In this document: piece after piece, positions 22,663-35,511 of the stretch
Numbering within the stretch: position 1 is the first letter of the stretch
Layout: each line of letters starts with the position of its first letter
Made by a program: the position numbers and the translations under genes
The notes under the pieces: generated by a model
The model's input: only the letters and a program-made list of their open reading frames with translations
The model's database searches: none
Told to the model about the DNA's origin: nothing
Assembly: GCA_014529385.2 (NCBI GenBank)
Contig: CM043959.1
Span: forward strand, 13,887,809-13,951,808
DNA: 64,000 nucleotides
Reading direction: 5' to 3'
Source of the DNA: Adiantum capillus-veneris
Lineage: Eukaryota; Streptophyta; Polypodiopsida; Polypodiales; Pteridaceae

Positions 22663-25003
22663 TGGAGTTAGCGTAGTAGCAGTAAATATGTTAGTGATAC
22701 AAGTCTAGTAGCAATTGTATCGTTTTTGACTTTTTCTCCAATAGGAGTTCAAACAATTGAAAGGCGAAAGTTTGGATAGGCTTCATCTCGTACAGTGTCC
22801 CATGTAGTGCATTTGAAGCTAATGGCATAGACAGTTTGCTAAAAAGTGGTACTAGTTGTGCTTTGTGTCATATGCACAAATAAAGAGAAAAAGTACAATT
22901 GCACATGTGTGCCGTAAGTGATATAAAAGAAAGTATAAATTTGTAAATTCTTTACACAAGGAGTGATTTTCTAGTAGAAGAAGAGTCAAAATTCTAGAGT
23001 TGGCTCATCACTTGGGTGTGAAGATACTTTTACCTGGTAACATAGAATAAATAGTCCTGATAGGTTTAGTCGGATAGCTAGTAAAATCAAGGAAACATGC
23101 TATGGGTGACCACTTTGATGTTTGCTAGACTCAATTTGGTGGAGGTCTAAGTCAAGCCATATGTGTGTGTAAGGGTTGGTCTCACAAAGTTTCAGAAAGG
23201 TAGTCGAGTATTACTTCAACGCTTATTTCCATATTGTCGGCTATCTCTTTGATCGGAGCTTGCAACATGGAGTGAGATGTCATGAATAATCCTTTAGCTT
23301 CCAATCTCTCCATCGGATCCGGCCTTGATCTCCCATCTCTTCTACACTTAATCCAAAATCATCACCTTCCAAGCTCCCCTTTTTTGATGTCGAACCGGAA
23401 TCAAGTTCTTCAAGATTTGATTCCTTTCTTTCCTACTCGTATATTGATGGTCGTTAAGCGCAATTGATTGGCCATTTTCCAACTAATTGCCGACTAGCCT
23501 TGATTCGCAAACTCCATATTGCAAATTTGAAAATCAATCCTTGAAATTTGTTTTCAATCGTCGATTTTCTTCAAACCAGAAGCTTTGATACCAATGTTGG
23601 GGTCAAGGGTGGGGTTCCCCACTCCACCCTTGGCTCTAAAATATAAATAACCATTGACCTTGCCATGTGGAGAAGGGAAAAGAGAGAGACAGAAGGGTTG
23701 ATATTGACTCACGTAGAGAGAAGGGTGGAGATGTTGACATATCTACACATAGTGGTACACCTCTAGAGAAAAGAAGGGGACAAACTCTTACATGAAAGGG
23801 GATGAGCTCCATTACGCAAGACATACGGTAAGAGAGGGAAACGGGAAAAATTGTGAGCATCTACACAAGAATGGCTTAAAGATTGTAATGCCCCAAACTC
23901 CACGGCACCTTTTGTGGGGTTTGGTATTTAATATTTGATATTACTCTTTGGTGCCAGAAAATTGGAGGCCCCCGTTTCACTTTAATTATGAGTGGAGCAT
24001 ATCACTTATTGCATGGCCCTCTTAAGGCGAGTTCTCACTGTCCTATTTACAAAGCAGCCATATTGGCTCATCGATAGAAGGTCTAAAACACTGTGCAAAT
24101 ATAAGATGGCCGAGGAATTTATTTATTGCTGGCACTTTCTCCTCAACTCCCAAAATTCCAATCTACAAGTCTGATATCAGCTCACCATTAGTGACAAAAT
24201 AGAAAGACAGCACAATAATTACCCATTACGCTCCCAGCTATTCGTATCGTAGTTGACCACGTACACAATGAGAGGGTGCCCAACGTCGTAACATCCCTTA
24301 GTCTAGGGATAGCAACTGTCCTCGGTTGCTCAATAGAGAATTAGTTGGACCATTAGTGATAAAACGTGCGAAGAAGATCCAGAGAGTTTGGGAGAAAAAC
24401 AAATCAGGTATCCCTTTAGCACCTTCTCTAGGGTGGCATTTAAAAGTCAAAAGATGACCATTATGAACCATGGCGTTTGCGTGCAGTGGTGGTTTTATGA
24501 TCAACTACGTGATCAGGGAAGAGTTGCTCTTCTTGATTCATAAGTGTGGATAGGGGTCTTGAAAAAGTCATAATAAACCTCTATCAAACGCATTGTGAAT
24601 GTGTCAGTGTGAAGGTTATTACCAATTAAATACATTACAATGGTAGGTATCGTGTTCAAATATGCTTGGACATTACAGCATAACCCGAAATACGATGACT
24701 GTCCGGATAAGCATGAGCTGATGGCACAGAGAATTGACAAAATTTTAACAGTCTAGCATATCCTGTATTCAAACGAGAGAAGAGACACAAATGTGTCCAC
24801 AAAATGGGAATATCAAAAAGGAAAAACTTCACCCAAAAATTCATTACCTCTCATGAGACTAGTAGCGTGATGTTACAATGTAAGAATCGAAACATATGCA
24901 GTACCTTATTTTCTTCTTGAAGTGCACTTCTTAGGAAAATACTTAGTTACAAATAGTGGTGTATATTGCATAGGGCGCACACGCTTTTGTCTTTATTTTC
25001 AAA
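22663..25003. repeat. Satellite unit 6 (2341 bp)
   Basis: A transitional unit. It keeps 'caattgtatcgtttttgac' of the left block but has 'gattttcttcaaaccag' before the PBS-like motif and 'aaatataaataacc', which are typical of the right block. Confidence 0.93.
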
Positions 25004-26110
25004 TGGAGTTAGCGTAGTAGCAGTAAATAATTTGATATTGCTCTTTGGTGCCAGAAAATTGGAGGCCCCCGTTCCACTTTAATTATGAGTGGAGCATATC
25101 ACTTATTGCATGGCCCTCTTAAGGCGAGTTCTCACTGTCCTATTTACAAGGCAGCCATATTGGCTCATCGATAGAAAGTCTAAAACTCTGTGCAAATATA
25201 AGATGGCCCAGGAATTTATTTATTGCTGGCACTTTCTCCTCAACTCCCAAAACTCCAATCTGCAAGTCTGATATCAGCTCACATTTAGTAACAAAATAGA
25301 AAGACAGCACAGTAATTACCCATTACGCTCCCAGCTGTCCCAATCGTAGTTGACCACTTACACAACGAGAGGGTGGCACCCCCAACGTCGTAAAATCCCT
25401 TAGTCCAGGGATAGCAACTGTCCTCAGTTGCTCAATAGAGAATTAGTTGGGCCGTTAGTGATAAAAGGTGCGAAGAAGATCCGGAGAGTTTGGGAGAAAA
25501 ACAAATCAGGTATCCCCCTTTAGCACCTTCTCTAGGATGGCATTACTAAGTCAAAAGATGATGATTATGAACCATGGCGTTTGCGTGCAGTGGTGGTTTT
25601 ATGATCTACTATGTGATCAGGAAAGGGTTGTTCTTCTTGATTCATAAGTGTGGATAGGGGTCTTGAAAAAGTTGTAATAAACCTCTCTATCAAACGCATT
25701 GTGAATGTGTCAGTGTGAAGGTTAATACCAATTAAATACATTACAATGGTAGGTATCGTGTTTAAATATGCTTGGACGTTACACCATAACCCGAAATACG
25801 ATGACTGTCCGGATAAGCATGAGCTGATGGCACAGAGAATTGACAAAATTTTAACAGTCTAGCATATCCTGTATTCAAACGAGAGAAGAGACACAAATGT
25901 GTCCACAAAATGGGGAATATCAAAAAGGAAAAACTTCACCCAAAAATTCATTACCTCTCATGAGACTAGTAGCGTGATGTTACAATGTAAGAATCGAAAC
26001 ATATGTAGTACCTTATTTTCTTGTTGAAGTGCACATCTTAGGAAAATACTTAGTTACAAATAGTGGTGTGTATTGCATAGGGCGCACGCGCTTTTGTCTT
26101 TATTCTCAAA
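25004..26110. repeat. Satellite unit 7, internally deleted (1107 bp)
   Basis: After 'agtagcagtaaata' at the unit start the sequence jumps to 'atttgatattgctctttggtgcc', which lies well over 1 kb further in full units. The PBS-like motif, hairpin and decayed ORF are absent. The remainder aligns with other units. Confidence 0.93.
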
Positions 26111-28468
26111 TGGAGTTAGCGTAGTAGCAGTAAATATGTTAGTGATACAAGTCTAGTAGCAATTGGATTTTGACTTTTTCTCCAATAGGAGTTCAAACAA
26201 TTGAAAGGCGAAAGTTTGGATAGGCTTCATCTCGTGCAGTATCCCATGTAGTGCATTTGAAGTTAATGGCAAAGACAGTTTGCTAAAAAGTGGTACTAGT
26301 TGTGCTTTGTGTCATATGCACAAATAAAGAGAAAAAGTACAACTAGTTGCACACGTGTGCTGTAAGTCATATAAAAGAAAGTATAAATTTGTAAATTCTT
26401 TACGCAAGGAGTGATTTTCTAGTAGAAGAAGAGTCAAAATTCTAGAGTTGGCTCATCACTTGGGTGTGAAAATACTTTTACCTGGTAACATAGAATAAAC
26501 AGTCCTGATAGGTTTAGTTGGATAGCTAGTAAAATCAAGGAAACATGCTATGGGTGACCACTTTGATGTTTTCTAGACTCAATCTGGTGGAGGTCTGAGC
26601 GAAGCCATATGTGTGTGTAAGGGTTGGTCTCACAAAGTTTCAGAAAGGTAGTCGAGTATTACTTCAACGCATTGAAAACTATATTTTGATATTGTTGGCT
26701 ATCTCTTTGATCGGAGCTTGCAACATGGAGTGAGATGTCATGAATAATCCTTTAGCTTCCAATCTCTCCATCGGATCCGGCCTTGATCTCCCGTCTATTC
26801 TACACTTAATCCAAAATCGTCACCTTCCAAGCTCTCCTTTTTTGATGTCGAACCGGAATCAAGTTCTTCAAGATTTCATTCCTTTCTTTCCTACTCGTAT
26901 ATTGATGGTCGTTAAGCGCAATTGATGGGCCATTTTCCAACTAATTGCCGACTAGCCTTGATTCGCAAACTCCATATTGCAAATTTGAAAATCAATCCTT
27001 GAAACTTGCTTTCAATCGCCGATTTTCTTCAAACCAGAAGCTTTGATACCAATGTTGGGGTCAAGGGTGGGATTCCCCACTCCACCCTTGGCTCTGAAAT
27101 ATAAATAACCATTGACCTTGCCATGTGGAAAAGGGAAAAGAGAGAGACAGAAGGGTTGATATTGACTCACGTAGAGAGAAGGGTGGAGATGTTGACATAT
27201 CTACACATAGTAGTACACCCCTAGAGAAAAGAAGGGGACAAACTCTTACACGAAAGAGGATGAGCTCCATAGCGTAAGAGATACGATAAGAGAGGGAAAA
27301 GGGAAAAATTGTGAGCATCTACACAAGAATGGCTTAAAGATTGTAATGCCCCAAACTCCACGGCACCTTTTGTGGAGTTTGGTATTTAATATTTGATATT
27401 ACTCTTTGGTGCCAGAAAATTGGAGGCCCCCGTTCCACTTTAATTATGAGTGGAGCATATCACTTATTGCATGGCCCTCTTAAGGCGAGTTCTCACTGTC
27501 CTATTTACAAAGCAGCCATATTGGCTCATCGATAGAAGGTCTAAAACACTGTGCAAATATAAGATGGCCCAGGAATTTATTTATTGCTGGCACTTTCTCC
27601 TCAACTCCCAAAACTCCAATCTGCAAGTTTGATATCAGCTCACATTTAGTAACAAAATAGAAAGACAGCACAGTAATTACCCATTACGCTCCCAGCTGTC
27701 CCAATCGTAGTTGACCACTTACACAACGAGAGGGTGGCACCCCCAACGTCGTAACATCCCTTAGTCCAGGGATAGCAACTGTCCTCAGTTGCTCAATAGA
27801 GAATTAGTTGGGCCGTTAGTGATAAAAGGTGCGAAGAAGATCCGGAGAGTTTGGGAGAAAAACAAATCAGGTATCCCTTTAGCACCTTCTCTAGGGTGGC
27901 ATTACTAAGTCAAAAGATGACGATTATGAACCATGGCGTTTGCGTGCAGTGGTGGTTTTATGATCAACTGTGTGATCAGGAAAGAGTTGCTCTTCTTGAT
28001 TCATAAGTGTGGATAGGGGTCTTGGAAAAGTCGTAATAAACACCTCTATCAAACGCATTGTGAATGTGTCAGTGTGAAGGTTATTACCAATTAAATACAT
28101 TACAATGGTAGGTATCGTATTTAAATATGCTTGAACGTTACACCATAACCCGAAATACGGTGATCGTCCGGATAAGCATGAGCTGATGGCACAGAGAATT
28201 GACAAAATTTTAACAGTCTAGCATATCCTGTATTCAAACGAGAGAAGAGACACAAATGTGTCCACAAAATGGGAATATCAAAAAGGAAAAACTTCACCCA
28301 AAAATTCATTACCTCTCATGAGACTAGTAGCTTGATGTTACAATGTAAGAATCAAAACATATGCAGTACCTTATTTTCTTGTTGAAGTGCACTTCTTAGG
28401 AAAATACTTAGTTACAAATAGTGGTGTATATTGCATAGGGCGCACACGCTTTTGTCTTTATTCTCAAA
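26111..28468. repeat. Satellite unit 8 (2358 bp)
   Basis: First unit with 'gtacaactagttgcacacgtg' in place of 'gtacaactgcacatgtg', a form kept in later units. It has 'caattggattttgac', lacking the 'gtatcg' of earlier units. Confidence 0.93.
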
Positions 28469-30799
28469 TGGAGTTAGCGTAGTAGCAGTAAATATGTTAG
28501 TGATACAAGTCTAGTAGCAATTGTATAGTATAACATGGATTTTGACTTTTTCTCCAATAGGAGTTCAAACGATTGAAAGGCGAAAGTTTGGATAGGCTTC
28601 ATCTCGTGCAGTGTCCCATGTAGTGCATTTGAAGCTAATGGCAGAGATAGTTTGCTAAAAAGTGGTACTAGTTGTGCTTTGTGTCATATGCACAAATAAA
28701 GAGAAAAAGTACAACTAGTTGCACACGTGTGCTGTAAGTCATATAAAAGAAAGTATAAATTTGTAAATTCTTTACACAAGGAGTGATTTTCTAGTAGAAG
28801 AAGAGTCAAAATTCTAGAGTTGGCTCATCACTTGGGTGTGAAGATACTTTTACCTGGTAACATAGAATAAATAGTCCTGATAGGTTTAGTTGGATAGCTA
28901 GTAAAATCAAGGAAACATGCTATGGGTGACCACTTTGATGCTTGCTACACTCAACTTGGTGGAGGTCGAAGTCAAGCCATATGTGCGTGTAAGGGTTGGT
29001 CTCACAAAGTTTCAGAAAGGTAGTCGAGTATTACTTCAACGCTTTGAAAACTATATTTCCATATTGTCGGCTATCTCTTTGATCGGAGCTTGCAACATGG
29101 AGTGAGATTTCATGAATAATCCTTTAGCTTCCAATCTCTCCATCGGATCCGGCCTTGATCTCCCGTCTCTTCTACACTTAATCCAAAATCATCACCTTCC
29201 AAGCACCCCTTCTTTGATGTCGAACCGGAATCAAGTTCTTCAAGATTTGATTCCTTTCTTTCCTACTCCTATATTGATGGTCGTTAAGTGAAATTGATGA
29301 GCCATTTTCCAACGAATTGCCGACTAGCCTTGATTCGCAAACTCCATATTGCAAATTTGAAAATCAATCCTTGAAATTTGCTTTCAATCGCCGATTTTCT
29401 TCAAACCAGAAGCTTTGATACCAATGTTGGGGTCAAGGGTGGGATTCCCCACTCCACCCTTGGCTGTGAAATATAAATAACCATTGACCTTGCCATGTGG
29501 AGAAGGGAAAAGAGAGAGACAGAAGGGTGGAGATGTTGGCACATCTACACATAGTAGTACACCTCTAGAGAAAAGAAGGGGACAAACTCTTACAGGAAAG
29601 AGGATGAGCTCAATAGCGCAAGACATACGATAAGAGAGGGAAAAGGGAAAAATTGTGAGCATCTACACAAGAATGGCTTAAAGATTGTAATGCCCCAAAC
29701 TCCACGGCACCTTTTGTGGGGTTTGGTATTTAATATTTGATATTACTCTTTGGTGCCAGAAAATTGGAGGCCCCCGTTCCACTTTAATTATGAGTGGAGC
29801 ATATCACTTATTGCATGGCCCTCTTACTGTCCTATTTACAAAGTAGCCATATTGGCTCATCGATAGAAGGTCTAAAACACTGTGCAAATATAAGATGGCC
29901 CAGGAATTTATTTATTGCTGGCACTTTCTCCTCAACTCCCAAAACTCCAATCTGCAAGTCTGATATCAACTCACATTTAGTAACAAAATAGAAAGACAGC
30001 ACAGTAATTACCCATTACGCTCCCAGCTATCCCAATCGTAGTTGACCACGTACACAACGAGAGGGTGGCACCCCCAATGTCGTAACATCCCTTAGTCCAG
30101 GGATAGCAACTGTCCTCAGTTGCTCAATAGAGAATTAGTTGGGCCGTTAGTGATAAAAGGTGCGAAGAAGATCCGGAGAGTTTGGGAGAAAAACAAATCA
30201 GGTATCCCTTTAGCACCTTCTCTAGGGTGGCATTACTAAGTCAAAAGATGACGATTATGAACCATGGCGTTTGCGTGCAGTGGTGGTTTTATGATCAACT
30301 GTGTGATCAGGAAAGAGTTGCTCTTCTTGATTCATAAGTGTGGATAGGGGTCTTGGAAAAGTCGTAATAAACACCTCTATCAAACGCATTGTGAATGTGT
30401 CAGTGTGAAGGTTATTACCAATTAAATACATTACAATGGTAGGTATCGTGTTTAAATATGCTTGGACGTTACACCATAACCCGAAATACGGTGACCGTCC
30501 GGATAAGCATGAGCTGATGGCACAGAGAATTGACAAAATTTTAACAATCTAGCATATCCTGTATTCAAACGAGAGAAGAGACACAAATGTGTCCACAAAA
30601 TGGGAATATCAAAAAGGAAAAACTTTATCCAAAAATTCATTACCTCTCATGAGACTAGTAGCGTGATGTTACAATGTAAGAATCGAAACATATGCAGTAC
30701 CTTATTTTCTTGTTGAAGTGCACTTCTTAGGAAAATACTTAGTTACAAATAGTGGTGTATATTGCATAGGGCGCACACGCTTTTGTTTTTATTCTCAAA
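28469..30799. repeat. Satellite unit 9 (2331 bp)
   Basis: A deletion near 29527 fuses two 'agaaggg' direct repeats, removing 'ttgatattgactcacg' and adjacent bases. It shares 'gaggtcgaagtc', 'gtgcgtgtaagg', 'aacaatctag' and 'actttatcc' with unit 11. Confidence 0.93.
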
Positions 30800-33159
30800 T
30801 GGAGTTAGCGTAGTAGCAGTAAATATGTTAGTGATACAAGTCTAGTAGCAATTGTATAGTATAACAAGGATTTTGACTTTTTCTCCAATAGGAGTTCAAA
30901 CGATTGAAAGGCGAAAGTTTGGATAGGCTTCATCTCGTGCAGTGTCCCATGTAGTGCATTTGAAGCTAATGGCAAAGACAGTTTGCTAAAAAGTGGTACT
31001 AGTTGTGCTTTGTGTCATATGCACAAATAAAGAGAAAAAGTACAACTAGTTGCACACGTGTGCTGTAAGTCATATAAAAGAAAGTATAAATTTGTAAATT
31101 CTTTACACAAGGAGTGATTTTCTGGCAGAAGAAGAGTCAAAATTCTAGAGTTGGCTCATCACTTGGGTGTGAAGATACTTTTACCTGGTAACATAGAATA
31201 AATAGTTCTGATAGGTTTAGTTGGATAGCTAGTAAAATCAAGGAAACATGCTATGGGTGACCACTTTGATGCTTGCTACACTCAACTTGGTGGAGGTCTA
31301 AGTCAAGCCATATGTGTGTGTAAGGGTTGGTCTCACAAAGTTTCAGAAAGGTAGTCGAGTATTACTTCAAGGCTTTGAAAACTATATTTCCATATTGTCG
31401 GCTATCTCTTTGATCGGAGCTTGCAACATGGAGTGAGATGTCATGAATAATCCTTTAGCTTCCAATCTCTCCATCGGATCCGGCCTTGATCTCCCGTCTC
31501 TTCTACACTTAATCCAAAATCATCACCTTCCAAGCTCCCCTTTTTGATGTCGAACCGGAATCAAGTTCTTCAAGATTTGATTCCTTTCTTTCCTACTCGT
31601 ATATTGATGGTCGTTAAGCGCAATTGATGGCCATTTTCCAACGAATTGCCGACTAGCCTTGATTCGCAAACTCCATATTGCAAATTTGAAAATCAATCTG
31701 CTTTCAATCGCCGATTTTCTTCAAACCAGAAGCTTTGATACCAATGTTGGGGTCAAGGGTGGGATTCCCCACTCCACCCTTGGCTGTGAAATATAAATAA
31801 CCATTGACCTTGCCATGTGGAGAAGGGAAAAGAGAGAGACAGAAGGGTTGATATTGACTCACGAGAGAGAAGGGTGGAGATGTTGACACATCTACACATA
31901 GTAGTACACCTCTAGAGAAAAGAAGGGGACAAACTCTTACAGGAAAGAGGATGAGCTCAATAGCGCAAGACATACGATAAGAGAGGGAAAAGGGAAAAAT
32001 TGTGAGCATCTACACAAGAATGGCTTAAAGATTGTAATGCCCCAAACTCCACGGCACCTTTTGTGGGGTTTGGTATTTAATATTTGATATTACTCTTTGG
32101 TGCCAAAAAACTGGAGGCCCCCGTTCCACTTTAATTATGAGTGGAGCATATCACTTATTGCATGGCCCTCTTAAGGCGAGTTCTCACTGTCCTATTTACA
32201 AAGTAGCCATATTGGCTCATCGATAGAAGGTCTAAAACACTGTGCAAATATAAGATGGCCCAGGAATTTATTTATTGCTGGCACTTTCTCCTCAACTCCC
32301 AAAATTCCAATCTCCAAGTCTGATATCAAGTCACCATCAGTAACAAAATAGAAAGACAGCACAGTAATTACCCATTACGCTCCCAGCTATCCCAATCGTA
32401 GTTGACCACGTACACAACGAGAGGGTGGCACCCCCAACGTCGTAACATCCCTTAGTCCAGGGATAGCAACTGTCCTCAGTTGCTCGATAGAGAATTAGTT
32501 GGGCCGTTAGTGATAAAAGGTGCGATGAAGATCCAGAGAGTTTGGGAGAAAAACAAATCAGGTATCCCTTTAGCACCTTCTCTAGGGTGGCATTACTAAG
32601 TCAAAAGATGACGATTATGAACCATGGCGTTTGCGTGCAGTGGTGGTTTTATGATCAACTGTGTGATGAGGAAAGAGTTGCTCTTCTTGATTCATAAGTG
32701 TGGATAGGGGTCTTGGAAAAGTCGTAATAAACACCTCTATCAAACGCATTGTGAATGTGTCAGTGTGAAGGTTATTACCAATTAAATACATTACAATGGT
32801 AGGTATCGTGTTTAAATATGCTTGGACGTTACACCATAACCCGAAATACGGTGACCGTCCGGATAAGCATGAGCTGATGGCACAGAGAATTGACAAACTT
32901 TTAACAGTCTAGCATATCCTGTATTCAAACGAGAGGAGAGACACAAATGTGTCCACAAAATGGGAATATCAAAAAGGAAAAACTTCACCCAAAAATTCAT
33001 TACCTCTCATGAGACTAGTAGCGTGATGTTACAATGCAAGAATCGAAACATATGCAGTACCTTATTTTCTTGTTGAAGTGCACTTCTTAGGAAAATACTT
33101 AGTTACAAATAGTGGTGTATATTGCATAGGGCGCACACGCTTTTGTCTTTATTCTCAAA
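30800..33159. repeat. Satellite unit 10 (2360 bp)
   Basis: Shares 'gttacaatgcaagaatcg' with unit 12. Other private changes include 'gtataacaagg' near its start and 'gatgaggaaagag'. Confidence 0.93.
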
Positions 33160-35511
33160 TGGAGTTAGCGTAGTAGCAGTAAATATGTTAGTGATACAAG
33201 TCTAGTAGCAATTGTATAGTATAACATGGATTTTGACTTTTTCTCCAATAGGAGTTCAAACGATTGAAAGGCGAAAGTTTGGATAGGCTTCATCTCGTGC
33301 AGTGTCCCATGTAGTGCATTTGAAGCTAATGGCAAAGACAGTTTGCTAAAAAGTGGTACTAGTTGTGCTTTGTGTCATATGCACAAATAAAGAGAAAAAG
33401 TACAACTAGTTGCACACGTGTGCTGTAAGTCATATAAAAGAAAGTATAAATTTGTAAATTCTTTACACAAGGAGTGATTTTCTAGTAGAAGAAGAGTCAA
33501 AATTCTAGATTTGGCTCATCACTTGGGTGTGAAGATACTTTTACCTGGTAACATAGAATAAATAGTCCTGATAGGTTTAGTTGGATAGCTAGTAAAATCA
33601 AGGAAACATGCTATGGGTGACCACTTTGATGCTTGCTACACTCAACTTGGTGGAGGTCGAAGTCAAGCCATATGTGCGTGTAAGGGTTGGTCTCACAAAG
33701 TTTCAGAAAGGTAGTCGAGTATTACTTCAAGGCTTTGAAAACTATATTTCCATATTGTCGGCTATCTCTTTCATCGGAGCTTGCAACATGGAGTGAGATG
33801 TCATGAATAATCCTTTAGCTTCCAATCTCTGCATCGGATCCGGCCTTGATCTCCCGTCTCTTCTACACTTAATCCAAAATCATCACCTTCCAAGCTCCCC
33901 TTCTTTGATGTCGAACCGGAATCAAGTTCTTCAAGATTTGATTCCTTTCTTTCCTACTCGTATATTGATGGTCGTTAAGCGCAATTGATGGGCCATTTTC
34001 CAACCAATTGCCGACTAGCCTTGATTCGCAAACTCCATATTGCAAATTTGAAAATCAATCTGCTTTCAATCGCCGATTTTCTTCAAACCAGAAGCTTTGA
34101 TACCAATGGTGGGGTCAAGGGTGGGATTCCCCACTCCACCCTTGGCTGTGAAATATAAATAACCATTGACCTTGCCATGTGGAGAAGGGAAAAGAGAGAG
34201 ACAGAAGGGTTGATATTGACTCACGCATGGAGATGTTGACACATCTACACATAGTAGTACACCTCTAGAGAAAAGAAGGGGAAAAACTCTTACACGAAAG
34301 AGGATGAGCTCCATAGCGCAAGACATACGATAAGAGAGGGAAAAGGGAAAAATTGTGAGCATCTACACAAGAATGGCTTAAAGATTGTAATGCCCCAAAC
34401 TCCACGGCACCTTTTGTGGGGTTTGGTATTTAATATTTGATATTACTCTTTGGTGCCAGAAAATTGGAGGCCCCGTTCCACTTTAATTATGAGTGGAGCA
34501 TATCACTTATTGCATGGCCCTCTTAAGGCGAGTTCTCACTGTCCTATTTACAAAGCAGCCATATTGGCTCATCGATAGAAGGTCTAAAACACTTTGCAAA
34601 TATAAGATGGCCCAGGAATTTATTTATTGCTGGCACTTTCTCCTCAACTCCCAAAATTCCAATCTGCAAGTCTGATATCAACTCACCATCAGTAGCAAAA
34701 TAGAAAGACAGCACAGTAATTACCCATTACGCTCCCAGCTATCCCAATCGTAGTTGACCACGTACACAACGAGAGGGTGGCACCCCCAACGTCGTAACAT
34801 CCCTTAGTCCAGGGATAGCAACTGTCCTCAGTTGCTCAATAGAGAATTAGTTGGGCCGTTAGTGATAAAAGGTGCGAAGAAGATCCGGAGAGTTTGGGAG
34901 AAAAACAAATCGGGTATCCCTTTAGCACCTTCTCTAGGGTGGCATTACTAAGTCAAAAGATGACGATTATGAACCACGGCGTTTGCGTGCAGTGGTGGTT
35001 TTATGATCAACTGTGTGATCAGGAAAGAGTTGCTCTTCTTGATTCATAAGTGTGGATAGGGGTCTTGGAAAAGTCGTAATAAACACCTCTATCAAACGCA
35101 TTGTGAATGTGTCAGTGTGAAGGTTATTACCAATTAAATACATTACAATGGTAGGTATCGTGTTTAAATATGCTTGGACGTTACACCATAACCCGAAATA
35201 CGGTGATCGTCCGGATAAGCATGAGCTGATGGCACAGAGAATTGACAAAATTTTAACAATCTAGCATAGCCTGTATTCAAACGAGAGAAGAGACACAAAT
35301 GTGTCCACAAAATGGGAATATCAAAAAGGAAAAACTTTATCCAAAAATTCATTACCTCTCATGAGACTAGTAGCGTGATGTTACAATGTAAGAATCAAAA
35401 CATATGCAGTACCTTATTTTCTTGTTGAAGTGCACTTCTTAGGAAAATACTTGGTTACAAATAGTGGTGTATATTGCATAGGGCACACACGCTTTTGTCT
35501 TTATTCTCAAA
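33160..35511. repeat. Satellite unit 11 (2352 bp)
   Basis: Pairs with unit 9. A small deletion leaves 'gactcacgcatggagatg', and the LTR-like end reads 'aatggtgggg' here and in unit 12. Confidence 0.93.
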
